From contig VBJK01000110.1 of NCBI GenBank assembly GCA_005879655.1, positions 1 through 8,153 on the forward strand: a stretch of 8,153 nt of DNA, read 5' to 3'. Each line of letters opens with the position of its first letter. Position 1 is the first letter of the stretch. The notes under the pieces were generated by a model. The model made no database searches and had not been told where the DNA came from. It saw only the letters and a list, made by a program, of their open reading frames with translations. Positions 1 through 6,625 of this stretch are shown here, one piece after another. The DNA is from Chloroflexota bacterium (GTDB taxonomy: Bacteria; Chloroflexota; Ktedonobacteria; Ktedonobacterales; Ktedonobacteraceae). A program made the position numbers and the translations under genes.

Positions 1-1402
<1,402 letters not shown>

Positions 1403-1412
1403 GTTCATTTTT

Positions 1413-1451
1413 CTCAGTCCATCATCCTTTATCAAGGATATCCGTGCTGAG
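1413..1451 (-). other. nested hairpin in the 16S leader
   Basis: Two nested inverted repeats sit just upstream of the 16S 5' end. The outer arms are CTCAG (1413-1417) and CTGAG (1447-1451). The inner arms are ATCCTT (1424-1429) and AAGGAT (1434-1439), around a 4-nt loop. In the leader transcript this would fold about 11 nt before mature 16S begins, which fits a processing or folding element of the pre-rRNA. The role is inferred; the arms are read directly. Confidence 0.5.
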
Positions 1452-1529
1452 AGTTCGAGTGATCCCAACCATCATCTGGCTGGTTTTATTTGAATTGACA
1501 GAAACTGCATGGTACAGTTACTGTTCTGT

Positions 1530-1556
1530 TTTCCACTCTTCAGTTGTTAAGGTTGC
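1530..1556 (-). promoter_or_regulatory. possible boxA-like antitermination element of the rRNA leader
   Basis: On the minus strand the leader reads AGCAACCTTAACAACTGAAG, which resembles the CTTGA(A/C)AACTGAA(T/G)A-type sequences often found in rRNA leaders and spacers, and partly resembles the E. coli boxA TGCTCTTTAACAA. Its position about 130 nt upstream of 16S suits a Nus-factor antitermination signal. The match is loose, so this is a suggestion only. Confidence 0.3.
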
Positions 1557-1612
1557 TCACAGCAGCATTGACTACTGCGATTTCATTGGATTGAAATAAA
1601 GAAATGTTGTTG

Positions 1613-1626
1613 CCCCAGATCTGGGG
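1613..1626. repeat. 14-bp perfect palindrome upstream of the rRNA gene
   Basis: CCCCAGATCTGGGG is a perfect 14-bp palindrome about 210 bp upstream of the 16S 5' end. Symmetry stops at its edges (G at 1612 against A at 1627). With no loop it makes a poor RNA hairpin but a good site for a dimeric DNA-binding protein. It could be an operator near the rRNA promoter or a chance GC-rich palindrome. Confidence 0.45.
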
Positions 1627-1844
1627 ACAAAAAGCCTCAAAATAAGACTGATGGGGGATGTTGCTCAGTGTTTGTCAAAAAAGAGGAAGACTTCTATATA
1701 TGAAAACGCTTGAAGCATCTGACTTATTCCCAAACTCGCCACATCTTGAAAGAGGTTGCTCTCTAAGGTTTCACTTCTCTCAGCACTGTCAACTCCATCC
1801 TCGTCCCTTGAGGCTGCAATAGTCGGCAATGAAGGCATGATTGG

Positions 1845-2407
1845 TCAGTCCATCATTCTGGGGGCAGACACTACGCCTACCAGGACCATGGTCCAGATTC
1901 CAGGAAAGGCACAATGACTGGCACAGCGAGAGTTCCTTGCAAGCTCAAAGGGTGTAGGCTTCTTCTCATGGAGGGCCTGTATGCGAGATCGTGCCCAGAC
2001 CACGGCCTGCTCGACGGCCTTTTGCGCACGAGACTCACCACCAGCCCGCAAGGCCTTAGCCGCCAATGCGGTAGCATAAGCTGGTTCAAACCAGCAATAA
2101 CCTGCCCAGCTCCCGTCGTCTTGTTGTGCATCCAGCAGATAATCAGTGAGAGCTGGCCGGAACTCGCTCAAACCTGCAACGGTAGCCGTTACACATATAT
2201 GTGGCAGGAACAAGGCACTCAAGTCAACCTCGCGTCGGGCAGCTCTAAAAAGCAGTGCAGCGCAGTGGCTTGATCCGAGCTATAAGTTGAGATACCGTCT
2301 CCAGTCATATTGCGCCTCAGTAGACCTCTTGCTTTCTGTACTCGCTCATCATTGCCTCTGGTTTCCTCAAGAGAGTGTGGGAAGGAGATAGCCGATGAAT
2401 GTCTCAC
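1845..2407 (-). pseudogene. squalene-cyclase/prenyltransferase-repeat protein remnant, frameshifted
   Basis: Two minus-strand frames together look like the C-terminal part of a protein with terpene-cyclase-type alpha/alpha repeats. The upstream frame (about 2407-2219) contains TGDGISTYSSDQATALHCFL and stops at 2219. The downstream frame (2228-1845) carries HICVTATVAG, then LLDAQQDDGSW (QW motif at about 2126-2106), then WFEPAYATALAAKAL. The similarity moves between frames at about 2225-2245, so a one-base-type indel lies there. A second change of frame is likely near 1935, after PTPFELA, where the residues stop looking like the family. No N-terminal half is seen. QxxDGSW is the hallmark repeat of squalene-hopene and oxidosqualene cyclases, but many related repeat proteins are not cyclases, so no activity is assigned. 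It is transcribed divergently from the gene at 2806. Confidence 0.62.
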
Positions 2408-2559
2408 AAAAGTAGAGAGTGGCAGCAGTGGTGATGCTTGGCCCGACGCTGGCTATTAAGGCCATTAGATACGTTAGAGTTAATGCATGTCATTCCTGTA
2501 CTAACCAAATAAGCTATGAGCAGATGAAAGGAGAAGGTTAAAACGAGAGAGCTTGAAAA

Positions 2560-2605
2560 CTCTATCACTTTGTGATATACTAAGTATATCCTAGTTTTGA
2601 TAGAG
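2560..2605. repeat. two-tier inverted repeat
   Basis: The outer arms are CTCTATCA (2560-2567) and TGATAGAG (2598-2605). The inner arms are GATATAC (2574-2580) and GTATATC (2584-2590) around TAA. The single-stranded interruptions are nearly equal, 6 nt on the left and 7 nt on the right. It could form a cruciform, an RNA hairpin with an internal loop, or a double operator. No T-tract follows the right arm directly, so an intrinsic terminator is not favoured. Confidence 0.55.
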
Positions 2606-2633
2606 ACTTCTTAATACTAAACGTTTATCGGCT

Positions 2634-2678
2634 TTGAACGTCGTTGAACGGCTAACGCTAATGTCGAGCGTTTGAACG
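2634..2678. repeat. three TTGAACG repeats, possible operator cluster
   Basis: TTGAACG occurs at 2634-2640, 2644-2650 and 2672-2678. The first two are exactly 10 bp apart, about one helical turn, and the third starts 28 bp after the second. GCTAACGCTAA lies between them, and GTTAGTGCTAAC downstream (2747-2758) shares its core. Such helically phased repeats upstream of a gene suggest binding of a regulator. Function is inferred from position only. Confidence 0.35.
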
Positions 2679-2805
2679 TTAACAATTCTTACTATCCTCT
2701 TTTTTTAGCGTTTTAATGTTTTATTGATTTTCTCAAGTGCTCAATAGTTAGTGCTAACAAGCCAATAGAGAAGCCAGAACTATCTTAAGGCAGAGGTTAG
2801 AAGCG

Positions 2806-3613
2806 ATGGCGCAACAAAGCTCCTACGACATTAAGAGCATTGCTAGTAATGTAGAAATCGAAATCAAGCGGTTGAAAGCACAGGTTGAGCTGTTTTGGGA
2901 CAGCGAGTTGAAGCATTATGTGGAGTTCGGCTTGCGTGATGGGATGTCAGTAGATTGCAGAACGTTTCCCTCACTGCGATATTACGGCTCTAGAGATTGA
3001 TCCTTTGTTAGTCGATTACGCCAAACATTACCTGGCAGAAAAAAAACGGCATCGCTGTACAGTTCTGCAAGGATCTATTATGGCAACCAATCTGACGAAC
3101 GACTCTTTTGATTTCGCTCTCACCAGGATGGTGCTTGAACATTTGCCGGATGCAGTAGGTGCCATACGCGAGGTTTTGCGGATTTTAAAACCTGGAGGAA
3201 AAGCCATATTTGTTGATAATGATTTTGAGATGCACATTATGACCTATCCCCATATTCCAGCATTGAGAGAGCTATATGATGCTTACTGTCAGGCGAGATA
3301 TAACGAAGGGGGAAATCCTAAAATTGGTCGAGAATTGCCTGGTCTCTTGAAACGAGGTGGTTTTTCAAAGGTGAGGTTTGAGGTTATCAGTGCTCATAGC
3401 GATATTGTGGGTGACGAAATGTTTTTTCGCTCCGAGGGCATTGGGATTCCCTCAAAACTGGTCCATGACGGCTATCTGTCGAGCAAAATGTTGGGCAAGA
3501 TTTCAGTTGGCTGGAGAGATATGATCAACAGTGTAGATCATGCTATTATCCGACAGATCTATATGGCTGCTGGGGAGAAAGCGAGGATGCCGAAAACGAG
3601 CCACTACCGTTGA
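2806..3613 (+). pseudogene. class I SAM-dependent methyltransferase, broken by deletion of motif I
   Basis: Two frames make one methyltransferase. The first runs from ATG 2806 and stops at TGA 2998-3000. Its residues up to GLRDGMSV (end 2952) look like the N-terminal helices before motif I. Similarity resumes in another frame at about 2954 with IAERFPH, then DITALEIDPLLVDYA (about 2972-3019), the post-I strand with its acidic residue. It continues through FDFALTRMVLEHLPD (motif II/III area) and EVLRILKPGGKAIFV to TAG-free sequence ending at TGA 3611-3613. The strand and glycine loop normally found between GMSV and the Ile-Ala-Glu helix (a D/E-x-G-x-G-x-G loop, about 13 residues) are missing, and the loss also shifts the frame. 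Repaired, the protein would be about 280 residues, normal for the family. Without motif I it cannot bind SAM normally. The substrate is unknown; a tailoring role in the neighbouring cluster is a guess. A re-start at TTG 3005 would give only a fragment lacking the cofactor site. Confidence 0.8.
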
Positions 3614-3816
3614 AGAATAACGGATCGAAGCGGCTGATGTCCTCTAACATCCCTCCCCTTTTGCTGAGAGGAGTATCCAGACTCTCTGGTTAGGCCCCGG
3701 CCTGTTTAGCCATTTTGGCATATATCACCTAAATACATATAGTTTGCTCTATAATACTTTATAGTGCTGTACAATCAAAACTTCTCATCTTTAAACTCTG
3801 ATGCCATATGGTGAGA

Positions 3817-3845
3817 TTGTGAACAGCTAAGTAATGTCATATAAT
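3817..3845 (+). promoter_or_regulatory. sigma-70-type promoter of the methyltransferase/PKS gene cluster
   Basis: TTGTGA (3817-3822, 4 of 6 matches to TTGACA) and a perfect TATAAT (3840-3845) are separated by exactly 17 bp. Transcription would start near 3852, about 35 nt before the ATG at 3887. All plus-strand genes from 3887 onward are close enough to be read from here. It is the best promoter match in the window; no operator was recognised next to it. Confidence 0.6.
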
Positions 3846-3886
3846 GAAATACCAACTTACAACCGAAATGAGTACATCAATATGTT

Positions 3887-4678
3887 ATGACACAACCGAG
3901 AACGTGGCAGGAAGTCTATGAACAGAGTTTGGTCCCGGCCATTTTTGGCCCATGGTCCACGCAAATGGTTGCATTGGCTCAACCCCGCAAAGGGGAGAGT
4001 ATCTTAGATGTGGCCTGTGGCACGGGTGTAGTGGCACGCAGAGCCTCTCAGTATGTTGGCACACACGGCAGGGTGATTGGTCTGGATATCAACCCAGGCA
4101 TGATAGAGGTTGCATGTTCCATACTGATACCTTCCGGTGTGTCTATCGAATGGCGAGTAGGTGATGCACTCATGCTTCCTTTTCCCAATGCAACGTTTGA
4201 TATTGTCTTTTGCCAGGGCGGGCTACAATTTGTACCCGATAGGCTGGCTGCACTACGTGAAATGTATCGTGTATTAAGGTCTGGAGGTCGTCTAGCTCTA
4301 ATGGTCGGTCAAGCTATTGACTACTGCCCAGGTTTCGCAATTATAGTGGATAAACTGGCGAGCTGTGTTGGTCCGCAGGCTGCGGCAATCTTATCTCTTC
4401 CCTTCTCTTTAGGGGATGTAGAGGAATTGCGCTCCTTGATGGTCGATGCTGGTTTTGAGGACATCACCATTCGCCCAGAGGTAAAGATGATACGCTTTCC
4501 ATCCCCCACAACGTTTGTCGAGGATTTGATCACTGGTTCGAGCATAGCCAGTCAAGTCGATCAAATCACTCTGGCGAAGTTGAAGACGGAAGTCAGTCAG
4601 GAACTACAGCCGTTTGCAAAAAAGGGTGCACTCTCATTTCCAATGGGAGTACACTTTGCAGTTGCACAAAGGAGATAG
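3887..4678 (+). CDS. class I SAM-dependent methyltransferase, UbiE/MenG-like
   Basis: A 263-residue protein with a complete Rossmann-type methyltransferase fold. Motif I is ILDVACGTG (residues 39-47), followed by VIGLDINPGMI with acidic Asp67 for the SAM ribose. GDALMLPF (92-99) gives the adenine-contacting Asp93, then FDIVFCQGGLQFV (104-116) for motif II and LREMYRVLRSGGRLAL for motif III. The C-terminal half, with FEDITI and a helical insertion, is where the acceptor would bind and is not diagnostic. The family methylates quinones, small molecules and polyketides; placement in a PKS/NRPS cluster suggests a tailoring C-, O- or N-methyltransferase, but the acceptor cannot be told from sequence. 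ATG 3887 has no clear Shine-Dalgarno sequence, and no better in-frame start lies upstream. It sits 79 bp before the dehydrogenase and follows a good promoter. Unlike the methyltransferase at 2806, it looks functional. Confidence 0.9.
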   Translation: MTQPRTWQEVYEQSLVPAIFGPWSTQMVALAQPRKGESILDVACGTGVVARRASQYVGTHGRVIGLDINPGMIEVACSILIPSGVSIEWRVGDALMLPFPNATFDIVFCQGGLQFVPDRLAALREMYRVLRSGGRLALMVGQAIDYCPGFAIIVDKLASCVGPQAAAILSLPFSLGDVEELRSLMVDAGFEDITIRPEVKMIRFPSPTTFVEDLITGSSIASQVDQITLAKLKTEVSQELQPFAKKGALSFPMGVHFAVAQRR

Positions 4679-4757
4679 CCGTGTCCCATTTCGACTTTGA
4701 TGTTGGCATTTATGCCCATTTTTCAGTCATACATCAAACGCCATAAAAGGATAAAAC

Positions 4758-5897
4758 ATGGATTTTTCTTGGACTGAGGCGCAGGACGAAATCTATCACC
4801 GCCTGCTCTCTCTTGTACAAAACAAACTGCCTATGAGAGAGATGCATTCAGATCAATGGTGGACACGTGCTCAATGGCTGCTGTGTGGAGATTTGAAGTT
4901 GCTGGGGTTGAGCGTGCCAACAAGCTATGGGGGATGTGGCTATGATGCATTGACCACTGCGCGGGCTATTGAAGCGTTTGGGCTTGGGTGCGAGGTTATG
5001 TGCTTGGTTTTCTCGGCATCCGCTCATCTTTTTGCATGTGCTATGCCCATTGTGGAGTATGGGGATGACGCGATGAAAGCCCGGGTCTTGCCAGGCTTGT
5101 GCTCTGGAAGGCTCATCGGCGCAAATGCTATTACGGAAGACGAGGCTGGCTCGGATGTCTTTGCCTTAAAAACTCGCGCTGAACGCCATGGCGATTTCTA
5201 TGTCTTAGAAGGTCAGAAAAGCTACGTCAGCAATGCCCCTGTTGCTGATCTTTTTGTGGTCTATGCTGTCACCAATCCTGCTCATGGCTATCTTGGCATC
5301 AGTACCTTTCTCGTTGAGAAAGATACCCCTGGCCTGACCATTGGACAACCATTCCGCAAACTGGGGCTAACAAGTACTCCAGCTTCGCGCATTTCTTTTG
5401 ATGCTTGCCGTATACCTGCCAGCAATAGACTTGGCAACGAAGGACAAGGTTCACACATCTTCAAGAGATCAATGCAATGGGAGCGCGCCTGCCTATTTGC
5501 TGCTTACCTGGGACAGATGGAACGCCTGCTTGAGCGAACGCTGACCCATGCCCAAAAGCGACGCCAATTTGGCAAGCCATTAGCCAAGCACCAGGCTATT
5601 GCCCATCGTCTTGCTGATATGAAAGCCAGACTTGAAGCAGCTCGTCTCTTGCTCTATCGTGCTTGCTGGCGTTTTGACCATGGGCAGGATGCCGTGTTAG
5701 ATATTTCGTTATCCAAGCTAGCGGTCAGCGAAGCCGCTGTCCTGGGGGGACTTGATGCCATCCATATTTATGGTGCGACAGGCATTAACTGTGAATATGG
5801 GATAGAACAGATGTTGCGTGATGCACTTCCTTCAACCGTTTTTTCGGGGACATCTGAAATGTTACGTGATATGATTGCCAGCGAGTTGGGATTGTGA
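4758..5897 (+). CDS. acyl-CoA-dehydrogenase-family flavoprotein, probable L-prolyl-[carrier protein] dehydrogenase
   Basis: A full-length 379-residue acyl-CoA-dehydrogenase-fold protein, preceded by AAAAGG 7 nt before the ATG. Landmarks are NAITEDEAGSD (123-133, flavin/substrate loop), GQKSYVSNAPVADLFVVYA (152-170), RRQFGKPL (268-275) and the C-terminal FSGTSEMLRDMIA (362-374). As I remember PigA (prodigiosin), it shares the LLYRACWRFDHGQDA segment, the PVADLF/NPAHGYLG area and the PSTVFSGT ending. The Glu that acts as base in medium-chain acyl-CoA dehydrogenase (before GT) is Ser363 here. Glu242 in QWERACLF lines up with the alternative base of isovaleryl-CoA dehydrogenase and is the likely catalytic residue. 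The expected role is FAD-dependent oxidation of prolyl-S-carrier protein to the pyrrolyl (or pyrrolinyl) thioester in the cytoplasm. The partner genes directly downstream support this. An FkbI-like dehydrogenase of an alkoxymalonyl-carrier-protein pathway is the alternative. Confidence 0.82.
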   Translation: MDFSWTEAQDEIYHRLLSLVQNKLPMREMHSDQWWTRAQWLLCGDLKLLGLSVPTSYGGCGYDALTTARAIEAFGLGCEVMCLVFSASAHLFACAMPIVEYGDDAMKARVLPGLCSGRLIGANAITEDEAGSDVFALKTRAERHGDFYVLEGQKSYVSNAPVADLFVVYAVTNPAHGYLGISTFLVEKDTPGLTIGQPFRKLGLTSTPASRISFDACRIPASNRLGNEGQGSHIFKRSMQWERACLFAAYLGQMERLLERTLTHAQKRRQFGKPLAKHQAIAHRLADMKARLEAARLLLYRACWRFDHGQDAVLDISLSKLAVSEAAVLGGLDAIHIYGATGINCEYGIEQMLRDALPSTVFSGTSEMLRDMIASELGL

Positions 5898-5898
5898 C

Positions 5899-6348
5899 AT
5901 GCGTACCCTGGCTACCACAAAACTTTGTTACTGGGGACAACCACCCCAGAGAGATCAACCCTACAGAACTGGCGATCTAGTGCGTTTGCTCGCTGATGGG
6001 AATTATGCCTACGTTGGTCGATGTGATCAGATGTTAAAAGTGCGTGGCTATCGCATTGAGCCTGGCGATATTGAGACCGTACTTGAGCAACATCCCGCCA
6101 TTGCTAAGGCGGCAGTGCTTGTCACTGGTACAGGTTTAGAGGCCCGCATGGTCGCCTTCGTGGTTTGTGCCAATAATGCGCCTCCTTCGCTCTTAGAGAT
6201 TAAAAAACTCTGTTCAGTGCATTTACTACGCTCTATGATTATAGATGATATTCATGCTATTTGTGATCTTCCTATCACAAGGAATGGCGAAATTGATCGT
6301 CTTGCATTATCATATCTCCTACAAGATGAGAAAAGGAGTACGAGATGA
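5899..6348 (+). CDS. C-terminal stump of an NRPS adenylation domain (probably proline-activating)
   Basis: An open frame of about 149 residues that is only the end of an adenylation domain. It shows YWGQPPQRDQPYRTGDLVR (A7), GRCDQMLKVRGYRIEPGDIE (A8 with the hinge area), then HPAIAKAAVL and LPITRNGEIDRLAL (A10). Free-standing adenylation domains are about 500 residues. Core motifs A1-A6, most of the ATP site and the whole amino-acid pocket are absent. About 10 unrelated-looking residues (MRTLATTKL) precede YWGQ, as if the gene's own start had been joined in frame to its last third. The A10 lysine, needed for adenylate formation, is Glu (GAA, 6289-6291). ATG 5899 overlaps nothing and lies 1 nt after the dehydrogenase stop; TTG 5875 in the same frame is possible but less likely. 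In context the intact protein would have loaded L-proline on the carrier protein at 6345. It is almost surely inactive now. Confidence 0.8.
   Translation: MRTLATTKLCYWGQPPQRDQPYRTGDLVRLLADGNYAYVGRCDQMLKVRGYRIEPGDIETVLEQHPAIAKAAVLVTGTGLEARMVAFVVCANNAPPSLLEIKKLCSVHLLRSMIIDDIHAICDLPITRNGEIDRLALSYLLQDEKRSTR
6331..6338 (+). promoter_or_regulatory. strong ribosome binding site with ATGA overlap
   Basis: AAAAGGAG lies 6 nt before ATG 6345, inside the end of the adenylation-domain frame. The ATG overlaps that frame's TGA stop as ATGA, so translation of the carrier protein is probably coupled to it. This would keep pressure on the truncated frame to remain open even after its own function was lost. 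Confidence 0.65.
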
Positions 6349-6605
6349 ACCGCACGGTCATTGTTGAACAGTTAAAAAATTATATTGCGCAAGATGTCCT
6401 GGGTGGCAAAGATATCGGCCTGGATGAAACGACACCTCTCCTGGCATGGGGACTCATCAACTCTCTGGAGATGGTAAAGTTACTACGTTTTATTCGCCAA
6501 TGCTTTAAGGTTGACATTTCCACCGATAAACTATCTGCTGACTTCTTTACCGATATCGCATCTATTACCAATCTTATCCTGGAACAGATGCCCAGTCAAT
6601 CCTAG
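6345..6605 (+). CDS. free-standing acyl/peptidyl carrier protein
   Basis: An 86-residue four-helix carrier protein. TPLLAWGLINSLEMVKLL (30-47) is the 4'-phosphopantetheine attachment region, with Ser40 as the modified residue (GLINSLE in place of the usual GxDSL). The amphipathic first helix (VEQLKNYIAQDVL) and the helix-3/4 part (LSADFFTDIASITNLIL) are present, so the domain looks complete. Asn39 in place of Asp before the serine is seen in free-standing carrier proteins of the TPLLEWGILNSL type. After activation by a phosphopantetheinyl transferase it would hold the aminoacyl group for the dehydrogenase encoded at 4758 and pass the oxidised starter to the ketosynthase encoded at 6626. It sits between the adenylation stump (4-nt overlap) and the PKS (20-bp gap), the expected place. 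Confidence 0.88.
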   Translation: MNRTVIVEQLKNYIAQDVLGGKDIGLDETTPLLAWGLINSLEMVKLLRFIRQCFKVDISTDKLSADFFTDIASITNLILEQMPSQS

Positions 6606-6625
6606 AACTTTGTAGGTTTGTATTC

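Larger units (their letters stand above)
1403..1844. other. rRNA leader and intergenic region
   Basis: This 442-base stretch has no supportable protein gene. It should contain the promoter and leader of the leftward rRNA operon. I see a nested hairpin (1413-1451), a boxA-like element (about 1530-1556) and a 14-bp palindrome (1613-1626). No convincing sigma-70 promoter was found on the minus strand. TTGACA occurs at 1680-1675 but has no -10 hexamer at 16-18 nt. TATATA occurs at 1701-1696 with only a poor -35 (GTCAGA) 17 nt upstream. The part beyond about 1720 shows nothing I can name. Confidence 0.5.
2408..2805. other. AT-rich divergent intergenic region
   Basis: This 398-base gap has no supportable gene. 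It lies between the leftward cyclase-like remnant and the rightward methyltransferase remnant, so it probably held the promoters of both. It contains a two-tier dyad (2560-2605), a cluster of TTGAACG repeats (2634-2678), the related dyad GTTAGTGCTAAC (2747-2758) and T-rich tracts around 2699-2730. I could not place a convincing -35/-10 pair. A purine-rich AGAGG at 2792-2796 sits 9 nt before the ATG at 2806. Confidence 0.5.

Noticed and set aside
1675..1701. rRNA promoter from TTGACA (1680-1675) or TATATA (1701-1696) on the minus strand
   Set aside because: Neither hexamer has a partner of acceptable quality at 16-18 bp.
3005..3613. Separate 202-residue protein starting at TTG 3005
   Set aside because: It begins inside the post-motif-I strand of a methyltransferase whose N-terminus is in the frame just upstream, and it has no ribosome binding site of its own.
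3667..3689. Possible terminator hairpin after the broken methyltransferase (AGAG-G-AGT / ACTCTCT, or CCAGA / TCTGG)
   Set aside because: The stems are short and mutually exclusive, one has a bulge, and no T-tract follows.
3741..3760. TATAAT at 3750-3755 as another promoter upstream of the methyltransferase
   Set aside because: No -35-like hexamer lies 16-18 bp upstream (ACCTAA at 17 bp). The pair at 3817-3845 is far better.
4705..4723. GGCAT / ATGCC inverted repeat followed by a run of T between the methyltransferase and the dehydrogenase, as a terminator
   Set aside because: With a realistic loop only four base pairs remain, too weak to end transcription.
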